Source: Onthophagus taurus (taxonomy: Eukaryota; Arthropoda; Insecta; Coleoptera; Scarabaeidae). Taken from it: a DNA stretch of 64,000 nucleotides. Below the pieces are notes generated by a model, which saw only the letters and a program-made list of their open reading frames with translations, had not been told where the DNA came from and did not search any database. Every line of letters begins with the position of its first letter. Position 1 is the first letter of the stretch. Of the stretch, positions 1 to 10,565 are shown in pieces. The position numbers and the translations under genes were made by a program. The stretch is from the NCBI RefSeq assembly GCF_036711975.1, contig NC_091967.1, positions 20,212,001 through 20,276,000 on the forward strand, written 5' to 3'.

Positions 1-699
1 TACATGTTTATTTTTTAACACTATAAACAGTTCTCTTCTCTTAATCTTTATTTTCATTAAAGCGGGGTCGCCACAACCTGAAAAATACCCTCTATTTAAC
101 GAAGGAGGAAACAAGGGGACTTCTATTTTATTTTTTGATGTTATTTATAAGATATTTTTGGAACTAGTAAAAAAAGTTAGTGTACTTTTTGGAACTTTTT
201 GTATAACTCTAGCTAAAGTTGACATTTCAAAATTTTTTGAAGCAAATAATAAATGTTATATAATGTGTATCATATCTAAACTACGTACAAGTAGTTGCAG
301 ATTAAGGTACATACCTGACGCTTCAATATCCATGTTGAAAAACAAACAGACGTCCTTAACCGTGTGTGGGAAGAAATTGATTATCATTTAGATGTGTGTA
401 GGGCAACAATCACATTTTTATCTTGCCTTGTTACTTTCCTGCTACCATTAATATTAGATTACTTTGACACCTTGTATTTAATTATCACCATTAATATCAA
501 ATGTTTTTGACACCTTGTATTCAATTCAATACTAAGTACGGCTTGTCGTCACGCTAGGAACACGAAATACATTACAAAATTCGCTAGTCGTCGCTACTCT
601 GACTGACCACGTTATACTTCTGTCATATATCAACAATGACAAATAATTTTTTGACAAAACTATGTCGTCTCAAAATTTCAATGAACATGCCCAAAAGTA
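1..699. other. Upstream flank, nothing recognised
   Basis: AT-rich sequence in which I recognise no gene, repeat family or RNA. A short ORF at 158-391 has no protein-like character. The last 200 bases are presumably promoter and 5' UTR of the gene that starts at 700. Upstream ATGs near 662 and 681 are closed by stops after a few codons, so they would act as upstream ORFs if transcribed. Confidence 0.4.
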
Positions 700-1746
700 A
701 TGACCAACCGACCATTTCAATCGGATTCAACTAAAATCTACGACGAATTCTCTTTTCAATCAGGTAAAAATTCAGTAACAATTAGCGATTAAAATTTATC
801 AAATAACTAACAAAAAAATTTAGCTCCAGGCCAATTTGGACAAAATCATCTTATGGTAACTTATGGCCAACAACGAAGAACATTCGACACAACAACCACC
901 GCAATAACAGGTCAACCTTTTCAACACTTAAGAGGCAATCTTGACTCAAACCGGCAACAATTCAACCAACAAGTTTTAACGCCTAATAAACAAAGCTTTC
1001 CATATGGAGTCAGTTATACTTTTCCAAATCAAGATCAATCGACATCAACAAAATTTCAACAATTAGGAATTGACTATAACGGACCAACTCAACATTTTAT
1101 GCAAACAAATCCAAATCAATATCAAGTATTACATCAACCACCTCAAAATTTATATCAAAACCAATTTCACTCACATGAATTTTCAAATCCAATACCTCCA
1201 CCTCCAATGAATTTAACACTACAACAACAAATAGCGTTAAACGAGCTCCAAAAACACGCTTTAGAAACGATGCTCCTTCACGAAACATTAAAAAGAAACC
1301 CGTTTAAATTAAGGTTTCATTTTGACGGGCAAACGGATACCAACGATTTATATTACAAGTCAAATCAATTTCATCCTATAAATGAGTTAAACTCAAAAGA
1401 ATCGGAGAAACAAGTTAAAAATCCGGAAGCTCTTCATTCTGAAACATCAAAAAGGAAAATTTTGAAAATAAAATCAAAAGATAATAATCGTGATTGTGAT
1501 AAAGAGTGTCAAAACCAACCTGAAATCGTTTCAGTTCAAGTTCAATGTGACGCAAGAAATCCCGATAAGTGTAGTGATGCGTGTTTATGTGAAAAAGAAG
1601 CTCAAACTGAGAGGAAGGTTTGTTTTGAAAAGGAATCGGACGAAAGAACTACAAAGAAACATATTGAAAAAAGGAAACAAAGTGGTAGATCTGTTAATGA
1701 CGATTCGGATTCTTCGTCTACTTATGATGACATGTCGTTGGGATGA
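700..1746 (+). CDS. Unrecognised Q/N-rich protein, two exons
   Basis: Two exons are joined in frame: 700-763 and 824-1746. The 60-base intron is bounded by GTAAAA and TTTAG. The splice completes a Ser-Ala-Pro-Gly-Gln stretch and gives about 328 residues. I do not recognise the family. The first 150 residues are rich in Gln, Asn, Pro and Tyr with almost no charged residues, which suggests disorder. The middle is basic. A cysteine cluster follows (CDKECQNQ, then QCDARNPDKCSDACLCEKE), which could bind metal or form disulphides. The tail is acidic and serine-rich. No signal peptide or membrane segment is visible. The next gene converges on it, 55 bases beyond the stop. The coding call rests on the long open frame and the clean intron; function is unknown. 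Confidence 0.7.
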
Positions 1747-1773
1747 TTTTCATTTATGGTTTAACTAAAACAA

Positions 1774-1783
1774 AATAAATAAA
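1774..1783 (+). terminator. Overlapping AATAAA polyadenylation signals
   Basis: Two overlapping AATAAA hexamers lie about 28 bases after the stop of the Q/N-rich gene and just before the stop of the convergent sulfotransferase gene. This is a plausible compact 3' end for the upstream gene. Confidence 0.5.
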
Positions 1784-1801
1784 AACAAAAAAGAATTTTT
1801 T

Positions 1802-2913
1802 TTAATATCTTAAATCTGTATTTTTAGTTTTTTTTTCAATCCAATCATCGAACTCTTCACTCATCTTTTCGGACATCTTCGTTTTCCACGACCCAATTTG
1901 CCCTTTTCCGATAAAAAATCTATCAGATACATCATCTCCGTAACATTGTTCAATTAATTTTTCTAAATTAACCCCAGGATTTGATTTCATCTTTTCTAAA
2001 GAAACGTAATCGTGAAGTCGTTCTAAATTTTCTTCTGTTATCGGTTTTTCTAAGAAATTTGCAATCTTTTTTATAGTGGTTTTGGTATCCGCTTTTATGT
2101 CTTCGTACCAAAGAAAAAGAACGTTTGGGTCGAATCGTTTATTCCAAAATGATAATTGATGTGCTATTGGACACCCCATCGGTGCTTTTCCTGCTATGTA
2201 ATATTTTGCGTAATCTTCAAATGGAGCTTTTAAAGCGTGAAACATTTTTAGGTGGGTGTAATACGAGCAGTAAATATCTTTTGGGTTTCTTGCAATATAA
2301 ATTACCTTAAAATAAAAAATTAATGTGAATATTTTGATTATTTTAAAAAATACCTTGGGATTAACTTGATCGAATTGTTTTGGTAAAAAATGTCCCGTTA
2401 AATGAGTTTTTAAAAATCTTGGTGATGGTAAATTATCCACATAATTAATTGAATCACTTCCATATTCTTCAATAAAATCGTTTTTAAACCAATAATAAAG
2501 ATCCATTCTTAAAAAGAATCAAAAATAAATAATAATAAATTAATTTCATCATATTTAGTAAATTACTCAATCATTGGTGTTCTTAAATGTTGAACTGTAT
2601 TTCTCGCCCTTTCAAAATCAAAGTTATTTCCGATTAACCAAACGATTTCTTGGCACCAAGTTGAACCTTAAAAATCTTGTTAAATTGATTTAATTAAAAA
2701 TAAATTAATCTTTTTACCCGATCTTGGGTAACTAATTAACCAAACATCATCTTTTCGCACTTCCGCTTGTGAAATTCTCGGCACCATTTCGGCGAATTCA
2801 CCGCTTATAACGAATTTGCCCGGATTAAACTCGTACAAACAATTTTTTTTGCCAAACCATTCGTCCAAATCTTTCAAAGAATGCTCATCGAGGGGCTCGT
2901 AACTAAACGACAT
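1802..2913 (-). CDS. Cytosolic sulfotransferase (SULT1-like)
   Basis: Transfers sulfate from PAPS to small hydroxyl or amine acceptors in the cytosol. Coding exons on the minus strand are 2718-2913, 2567-2666, 2354-2507 and 1802-2305. Phases fit at every junction and give 317 residues, the usual family length. The first splice builds the 5'-phosphosulfate loop SYPRSGSTWCQEIVW at about residues 61-75. The 3'-phosphate motif IARNPKDIYCSYY lies near residues 153-166. The C-terminal signature GKGQIGSWKTKM starts near residue 283. I chose the ATG at 2913 because it precedes a typical SULT N-terminus; an upstream TTG is not needed. The acceptor substrate cannot be read from the sequence. The gene appears intact. 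Insects have many SULT paralogues, so no symbol is given. Confidence 0.93.
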
Positions 2914-3869
2914 TTTCGTCAAGAGATTAAACCATCAACTAGAGACTTTGCAAAATGTTTAGAAGGGAAAGTGGTTTCTGTATTATGCAAGAAGCTTTCT
3001 TGCAATTGCTTTCTTGTACCGAATTGCAAAAAAGTGGTTTCAGACAACTAGAAAGTTGGATAACTATTGATAATCATCCGGCTTCGTTGTACGGTGTGAA
3101 TAGTCACTAGGCACTAGCGGTATACGATCTTTTCGGAGCGATTAAAGGCATTTTACTTGTTTTCTATACTTCAAAGCTCTTTTTCTGTGTCTAAAATTCT
3201 AAAGTACTACAACTATTTTTTCTTTCTTTAAAATCGCTACACCATCTGAAGATGCAATGTCGTGGGATGAGGGAGATTTGGGTAATAAAATAGTATTTGA
3301 GGATAATAATAGTAATTGAGTTAATACATCAATTTTTCGTTTATATTTTGAAAACTTTGTTATGGAGGATGAGGTGGTTGTTAAACTTAAAAAAGTTATA
3401 GAGGCAGGTTTTACACAAGTTGATTTGTTTATGTAAAATATCATTTTTGACGAGACGGCAAAGATTCATATTGAGCTTTTAACATATAAAAGATGGCTAA
3501 CATATAAAAACAGTACAAACTACGTTAAATCTTTTTGAAAAAAAAAAATTCTTCACTTCGATTTTGTGACAAAGCTTCTGAAGATGACTTATTAGTCGAA
3601 ACATGTAACGCTGCATAATTGAAATATAAAATAACCAATATAAGTACAAAAAAAAACATCTTTATTTTTATTAATGTCTAAATTGTTGTAGATATCATAC
3701 GGCTAGATTATGCAAGTCAAAAAAATGTTATCCTGCATGTGGGGAAGGTCATGGTTTAGATATTTGTATGAATAGAAATGAACCGATTTATTACTTTAGC
3801 AAAAAATAACACACAGAAAGTACAAATAAAATACTCACTTAATGACAAAATGAAACAACTAAACAAAGA
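2914..3869. other. Sulfotransferase upstream region and unassigned AT-rich DNA
   Basis: About 950 bases without a supported gene. The part next to 2913 should carry the sulfotransferase promoter. Around 3540-3660 the sequence resembles the 3' tail of a retroelement, with an A/T-rich end and the motif described at 3578-3602. No protein match is visible. Confidence 0.35.
3578..3602 (+). other. Hammerhead-ribozyme-like core motif
   Basis: The order is CTGAAGA, one extra T, a four-base-pair stem GACT/AGTC with a TATT loop, then GAAAC. This matches the CUGANGA - stem II - GAAA order of hammerhead ribozymes except for the unpaired T. I could not find convincing stems I and III or a cleavage site. 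It may only be a conserved 3'-tail motif of an insect retroelement. Confidence 0.25.
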
Positions 3870-4378
3870 TTTTTCAAGAATTCACCACGATTTTTGAAAT
3901 TACTCCAAAATCAAAAACTTTAACAAGACATCAATTCTCTCTCCACTGTAGCGAAATTCAATTACAAATAATATAGTCCATAATGATATAATTAGCGAAA
4001 CCAAACAAGGTTTTCTAATTAAATCAAAAGAAAACAAAAACACAGTATATAAAATCGACGATTTTATAGAAAGTAAACCAAGACCAACAACAAAAAATAC
4101 ACTAAATAACAAATCCAACTCATTTTCCGTAATGATATGCGATGTGGAACTAAATATTCTAGATGAAGATATTAGTAACTTCCTCAATGACAAACTTATC
4201 TTTCATAGATATTAAGTCAACGCTTCATCATCAAAGGGCTGCCCACAATTAAAATAAAATCCGCTAACAAAAAAAACTGAGGAAATCAATGAAAAAGTAG
4301 TCAAAACTTCAAGAATTCATAAATCGATGTCAATCCAGATAGATACCTTTGTTAATATATCTGACAACCGTGCTTATA
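3870..4378 (+). pseudogene. Relic of retrotransposon ORF1 (gag-like)
   Basis: A broken frame at 4040-4210 reads as a short RRM-like segment (KIDDFIESKPRP, then SVMICDVELNILDEDISNFL), a style seen in jockey-clade ORF1 proteins. It lies directly 5' of the inserted mariner-type element. The retrotransposon ORF2 relic resumes directly 3' of that element on the same strand, so both probably belong to one interrupted copy. Assignment is by position and weak resemblance only. Confidence 0.4.
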
Positions 4379-4646
4379 CAGAGTGTCCCGCAACGATTGT
4401 ACAAAACTGCATCAGCGTATTCTATGATCAAAAATAAACAAAAAAAGCGTAATAAACATAGGTCCGAAAATGGACCATTTTCGAGATATTCAAATATTTA
4501 GTTTCATAAGTTAACATCATGAATTTAAATTTGTTTTTATAATAATTAAGTCGTTGCTATGATTACGATAAGTTGTCTAATCAAAAAAAATAATAATACT
4601 TCACGAAATTATTACTTTACTATTTAATTTAATAAAACTATTAAGT

Positions 4647-6833
4647 ATGGCTCCTATTAATTACTCCAAGGAAGAGATGGCGGATATGGTGTATTGTTAC
4701 GGACTAGCTGATGGAAATGCGTCGTTAGCAGCTCGTCATTACGCGCAAAGGTTCCCGAACAGACGATTGCCTAATAGTCACACCTTTAGCAGACTATTTC
4801 TCAGATTAAAAGAAACGGGAAGCGTAACCCACAGCCATTCCACGGAGAGACATTACACAAGGCCGGTGGAATTAGAAGAAGCAGTTTTGAGAAGAGTCGA
4901 TGAAAATGCCTCAACCAGCATTAGAAAAATTTCTGCACAAGAAAACATTAACAAAACAACCGTTCACCGCATTTTAAGGGAGCAGTTGCTTTATCCTTAT
5001 CATTACAACACCGTTCAAGCTCTAACAGAAAATGATGGCGAAAAAAGAGAGATTTTTTGTGGGTGGGCCATACAGGAAGAGGTAGTAAACGTCGACTTTC
5101 CCATAAACATTGTATTTACGGATGAAGCAACATTTACTCAAAGCGGAATTTTTAATATTCATAATGCGCACGTTTGGAGCGATGAAAATCCCCATGCAAT
5201 ACACAGGAAAAAATCGTGTCGTGTAAAAATTTTAGAGTAGTTGGTAAAAAGAATTAGAGTAAAAATTGTAATATCACATGGTAAAAATAACTCTACTGTA
5301 CACTATATTTAATATTAATATAGAGTTCATATATTATTCACTTAATAGAGTAGTTTTTACAGTTCTCTAAAGGAGAGTTCTTTTTTACTTATGTTAGTGA
5401 AGTTATGTAATATATAAAACATTAAATTTTACACTAGACGTGTACTTTTCCTTCGGGTACTTCGTAGGCACCGCACTATTTTGCTCGGGATTACTCGTTG
5501 GTACCACGTGATCAACGTGTGGTGTGATACAAGCTAAAATTTAACGGTCATCTACTAAACGAATCGGAACTCGATAGCGTCTCGAAACCTGATTTGCGCG
5601 ATATAGAAAGAAAGAACGATTATTTTTATTTTAATTATCTTTGCCAAAATAAAACATTCATGATGTGAAATTAGTGGAACTTCCGAAAGATTTTACATAC
5701 AAGTTCCTTGTGAAGATTGGTAAAAATGTGCAACTTGGTGCAACTATACAAATAGGAAACTTATAGAAGACTCATTAGATGCAGTTTTGATGGTGACTCG
5801 GTGGAAACTTTAAAATGAATTAAGTATTATATATGTTATATGTATATAAACAGAATTTAATTTTTTTAAATTTAAGTTATAACAATATATTACAAGTAAA
5901 AATAAAAACAAATATTTTATAATTTTGATTTTTATTACAAACGTAAAACTTCCCTAAAAATACTCCACTTCCTATTAAAAATTAACACTAATAAGTGTAA
6001 GATACACACTATTTAGTGATATTTTGTCAATTAATAGAGTAAAATTAGAGCGAATTTTTAATAATTTACACTGATTAGATTAGAAATGTATCTAATTAGA
6101 GTCACGACAACATCTAGTTAGATTACATATAATACACTGTTATAGAGTAACGATTTTACACTATTTAATAAACACCATCTTCTCACTATTTAGTGTAAAT
6201 TTTTAATCTATTCACCTACACTATATAGTGCAAAAAAATAACTCTAAATAAATTGGACCGATCTGAACCATGTTTTAGAGTTGATTTTTACTCTATATTT
6301 TTTCCTGTGTACTAGAAACTCATCATCAGTGGCGATTCAGTGTTAATGTATGGGTTGGAGTTATAGGTGATCAGTTATTAGGTCCATTTTTTCTTCCAAA
6401 GAGATTGACAGCCGATGCCTACATACATTTTTTACAAAATGACCTTACAGAGGCATTTGATGAATTACCTCAACAAATTCTAGAAAATTGCTACTTTATG
6501 CACGATGGAGCACCAGCACATTATGCACGCGCTACTCGAGCATACTTAAATAACAGATTTGGCAATAAGTGGATTGGCCGAGGAGGTCCTGTCCCGTGGC
6601 CACCTCGTTCACCAGATTTAAATCCGTTAGATTTTTGGTTTTGGGGACATTTAAAACAAATTGTTTATTCTGAAGACGTTCAAAATGTGCAGGATTTGAA
6701 GAATAAAATTAGTAACGCATTTGACACAGTAAAACAAATTCCTGGTATCTTTGAACGCATTAGAAGTTCATTTAGAAAACGTATCCGTTTGTGTTTAGAA
6801 GTAAATGGTGCGCATATTGAACATTTATTATGA
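4647..6833 (+). pseudogene. DD41D mariner-type transposase, split by insertion
   Basis: The 5' part (4647-5201) encodes an N-terminal helix-turn-helix region and the first catalytic motif FTDEATF. The 3' part (about 6313-6833) carries MHDGAPAHY and SPDLNPLDFWFWG and ends at TGA. Forty-one residues separate the Asp of HDGAP from the Asp of NPLD. Removing the 1108-base insert and one TA would rejoin the frame, so the transposase was probably intact when it was hit. As it stands the 5' frame runs into the insert and stops, so no active enzyme is expected from this copy. Confidence 0.85.
5202..6309. mobile_element. 1108-bp TA-flanked non-autonomous element, copy 1
   Basis: Ends are exact inverted repeats of 13 bases (CACAGGAAAAAAT), each flanked by TA, which suggests the Tc1-mariner superfamily. 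Both subterminal zones are packed with short motifs in both orientations: TAGAGT/ACTCTA and TACACTA/TAGTGTA. No transposase is encoded. A central stretch near 5660-5765 has a short open frame of about 35 codons that might be captured host sequence. The first 142 bases recur at 63859-64000 with one difference, so the family was probably active recently. Confidence 0.8.
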
Positions 6834-7194
6834 CATGAATCTTTTCCAATTTGTTAAATATTCGTTGTTTTTATGCTGGTTGAACGATTTTCTTCGACAA
6901 TCTTTGTTACTTGTTTTGTTAAATTATTAATGAACTGTATTAATTAACTTAATATTATCTTATTATTTATTAAACTTTATCTTAACCATCGTAACCATGG
7001 TAATCATATAATTACTGCATCTAAATCGTTAGAATTAATGATGTTTACAATAGGTCAGCTTATGAAACTAAAACTTTGAATATCTCGAAATTGGTCCATT
7101 TTCCTGAACCTATGTTTATTAGACTTTTCTTGTCTGTTTTCGATCAGAGAATACGCTGATGCAGTATTGTACAATCGTTGCGGGACACCCTGTA

Positions 7195-9829
7195 TAGTAA
7201 TGCTGGATCGCCTAGATAATGACGCAGCACCAGCAACAATTCCCTCAGAGAGAACATCACCTTAACATCTCCAGAGATGGAACACACTAATTCAAATGCC
7301 GTAATCATTGCCGAATCAATCCGCGATATTCAAAATACGATGGAAATATTAGAGACAGAACCAAGAGCATCTGGGCACATATAGCAACTATCAGAAACTG
7401 AGACGAACGGAGAGGAAATCAACACCTAACCATAACACCTAATTTACAACTATATACAAAAAAATGATATGATGTTATTTGTAGAAACTAAAATAAAGGT
7501 AGAACAACATATTAAATACAGAGACTAGCAAGCAATTCAAAAACAAGGTTACATAACCAATAAGACAAGTGGCGGATACCTCATATTGTTAAAGCCAACA
7601 ATACCTCTAGGTAAAGCAAACCCGCTATCGATTAACAAACCTCTCAATGAATGTCTCAATGCAATTGTATCAAACAATTGCAATCGTTCTTAGACAACTC
7701 TTATTTCAAAAAAAGACATACAGACCCTACATTCCTGATGTCGGCAAACAACGACACAACCTCGGATATATTAATCCACACTGAAAATATTACGGAAATT
7801 GTAAAAGACATAAGTCTTACAGGTGATTTATGCTCCGACCACTTGGCGATAACGTTCAAACTCTACACAAATCAAATCCCACCAACCTAGACCGAAAGGT
7901 CAAAATGTAACCTAACCAGAACCAACGTACAAATAGTAAATGAAGACATGACAACCTTTATAAACAAATCCAGAACAACACAAATGAAGGAGAACTTCAT
8001 ACAAAATTTTCACAACTCCCTTACACAAGTTATAATACACCGAAAATAAGATACTCTCCATATAAATATACTCTCCCCAACTACATACTCGAAATAATTC
8101 ACAACAAGAGACGAATATACAGAGAATACTAAAAAACGAACTAAACAGAGAAAACAAGAAAATTCAAAAATTAATCCAAAAATACCAACTGGATTAAAAT
8201 CATTGGTTGCATGCAAAGAAATAGAAACAGATCGCGGCAGAACATATTGGCAGAAAATCAAGAAAGTGACAAAATACAAGAAGACCAGCGACATTCCGAC
8301 AATAACTAACCATGTGTAACTCAGCAAAATTTGCTGCGCTGACACACTGATACTGGCGCACCTAAGTGAGTTAACGCAATGTATCAACTCAATTGCGCCA
8401 TAACGCAGTTGCTGATGCATCATATCTATCGGCGATAACTATCTGGCGGCGCAGCTAGCCTGATATCTCGTTCCAAGTTCTAAAAAATGCAGGTTTTATA
8501 CGTGACTAAGGGCTAGAATTTTCACCTACATATCTGTAAATTTTTAATAGCTATTTGAGATCTGCCAGATTTTTAGCCCTGTTAAACTCTTCAAAATGAG
8601 AATATGTTGGCGGTGTACAGAACGTGAATATAAAGAGTACATGGCGCGTTTTGTACAATGTCGCCATTATATTTGCTCATTTGAAGGGCTATAATAGGGT
8701 GATAAATCTGACAGATCTGTTGCATACCTATTGAAGACTTTATAGATAGTTGAAAATACCAGCCGTAAGTCTTATGCCGCCTGCGCCATAGCGGTTGTGC
8801 GTTAAACTTTGGGTCTACGAGTGTGTTGCACCTATCTAGTAAGCCACACCAGCGTAAGCTACTACGCCAACGGTGGCGCAATTGAGTTGACTCATTTTAA
8901 AATTGGGTATCAACACACGTAACACACTGTACTGAGTTAACTCAATTACGCCGCGCAGCGCAGTGTTACACATCTCTAACAATAACGTACAACAATATAG
9001 AATATAGAACAGATCAACAGAAATGCGATATATTTGCACAACACTTTCAAAGTGCGTTTACCCCCAAACCAAATCACGATTACGACAATCATCACGAAGA
9101 ATATATTAACGAATGGTACACAAGATTTCTAACTATACCAACCCACGCGCATAAAGGAATACTAGAAATAACTCAAGAAGAATATGATGAACACCTATCA
9201 AAAGGCAAAAGTTCATTCCCCGGATTGGATTTAATAACGAAAAAACTACTGAGACAACTAAACCTAGAAGTATGTACATAACTTAATGCGTAAAATTTCC
9301 AATTTCTGCATGCAAAACCTTATATTGCCATCAACATGGAAAAAAGCTACAATTATAACAATCTCCAAACTTTAAACAAACCATTCTCTTCCACAAAGCT
9401 ACCGCCCTATCACCCTACTGTCTATAATTGGAAAAATCTACGAAAGTATCCTTAACTCCAGAATTCTTCACCTCATCAAACACAAAATCCCTATATACCA
9501 ATTCGGCTTCAAACAGAAACAATCAACAATTCATTCATTCATTATTCTCACAAATAACATACAAGTAACGAACCTACATCACCGAAAAACCGCGATCTTA
9601 TTTCTTCACATAAATAAAGCCTTCGACACAGTCTGGCACCTTAAATACAAGATGGATAAATTAGGAATACCTACACCCTACCTGAAAATTATAGATGAAT
9701 ATCTTCGCGACAGGATACTGAGCATCAAAATTAATAATGCTACATCCTTCCCTTTCTCCCCTCTCCAAGGACTACCTCAAGGATCTCCAATCTCACTTAC
9801 CCTGTACAACGTCTACTGCTATAATATAC
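7195..9829 (+). pseudogene. Jockey-like non-LTR retrotransposon ORF2 relic
   Basis: Frames shift often, but domains appear in order. An endonuclease end lies near 7790-7890 (SDHLAITFKLY). A linker follows to 8310 and resumes at 8980. The reverse transcriptase N-terminal part runs from 9060 (FPGLDLITKKLL), through SYRPITLLSIIGKIYE and FGFKQKQST, to a Phe-Asp-Thr-Val-Trp motif and GLPQGSPIS near 9770-9790. It stops at 9829, where unrelated DNA begins, so the catalytic YxDD segment is missing. The 665-base element at 8311-8975 splits the linker. Confidence 0.8.
8311..8975. mobile_element. 665-bp inverted-repeat (MITE-like) element
   Basis: Interrupts the retrotransposon linker; the interrupted frame reads sensibly across it. 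Ends carry ATGTGTAAC and its reverse complement, flanked by the 5-base repeat CTAAC. Both terminal zones are richer in G+C than the surroundings. They share inverted copies of CAACTCAATTGCGCCA and the palindrome GAGTTAACTC. It encodes nothing recognisable. The superfamily is uncertain because a 5-base duplication fits several groups. Confidence 0.65.
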
Positions 9830-10365
9830 AGAGTGTCCCGTATCTTTCGCATCAGAGCATTATATGGTTGTAGGATACATTATTCTGAAGCGATCTTTCA
9901 AATAAAATTTTTTCGTAATGTTTATAATAACCAAGCAGGAGATTTTTTTCCTCAATCCTCAATTCTCAGGAAGGATTGTGGGCAATAAAATCGCAATTAA
10001 TTGATTTACCAATATTTCGCATCTATTTTCGACGCTTCCTCAGGGTGAGTTCGTACTAAGAAATACAAAGTAATCAATTTACAAAGTAAATAAAGCTATA
10101 AATTACTTACAATTGCACTAAATTAGCGAAAACTTTAAACATTGTCAAGGAATCCACGTGTAAAACATTATAATAACCGCACGGGAACTGTTTAACGGAG
10201 TCCAATAACGGACGACTTTAATTCACAGAAAAAGTTTATTTCTCTTTCCGTGTCGAATTTATTGGTTAGTACACGTGGGAAACGAGTTATCATCGGCGTA
10301 GCGGACCAGACGAGGGTAGCACCCAACAAAGGAAGTAACCAGGAAAGCAGAAAGTAAATGTTTAC
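9829..10365. other. Foreign DNA inside the retrotransposon relic
   Basis: The left edge is a TA followed by CAGAGTGTCCCG, the same terminal dodecamer as the DD41D element at 4379, but the sequence then diverges. I find no matching right end. The rest, including a stretch near 10020-10060, has no recognisable coding content. It could be a truncated relative of the DD41D element plus a deletion. Confidence 0.4.
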
Positions 10366-10562
10366 AAATTCTGACAAAAATTAGACACCCGAACAATCCA
10401 CTCCAGAACATAAACAATGAAGATCTATATTTAAGAACGGAAATAAAATCAATCTCCGAGAGGCATAAAATACTGAAAGAAAAATTCTCTAAAAATGCCG
10501 AGCGAGACACCCTACATCAGATGTGCAAGACTCGAACGAACGAAGAAAGACCTAAAACATTC
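10366..10562 (+). pseudogene. C-terminal tail of jockey-like ORF2
   Basis: A frame reading TKIRHPNNPLQNINNEDLYL followed by a Glu/Lys-rich helix resembles the basic C-terminal tail of jockey-clade ORF2 proteins. Position and strand match the broken copy ending at 9829. The intervening half of ORF2 has been lost. Confidence 0.5.
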
Positions 10563-10565
10563 AGT

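Larger units (their letters stand above)
4379..7192 (+). mobile_element. IS630-Tc1-mariner element, DD41D type
   Basis: Bounded by TA dinucleotides and by imperfect terminal inverted repeats of about 137 bases (4379-4515 and 7056-7192). Both ends begin CAG(A/G)GTGTCCCGCAACG. It encodes a transposase broken by a second insertion at 5202-6309. The spacing between the second and third catalytic aspartates fits the DD41D (rosa/Visitor-like) lineage. It landed in an older non-LTR retrotransposon whose sequence resumes on either side. Confidence 0.85.

Noticed and set aside
1490..1768. Second plus-strand frame inside the Q/N-rich gene
   Set aside because: Overlaps the supported frame, is Lys/Arg/Leu-biased and has no independent splice or start support.
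2914..2922. Alternative sulfotransferase start 9 bases upstream
   Set aside because: The codon is TTG; the ATG at 2913 gives a normal N-terminus and needs no unusual initiation.
8010..8423. 137-codon minus-strand open frame
   Set aside because: It crosses the junction between the retrotransposon linker and the 665-base element, so it cannot be one ancestral gene; composition is that of an antisense shadow.
10020..10060. Second hammerhead-like core on the minus strand (CTGAGGA ... GAAA)
   Set aside because: The six bases between the two core boxes cannot form a stem II, so the resemblance is insufficient.
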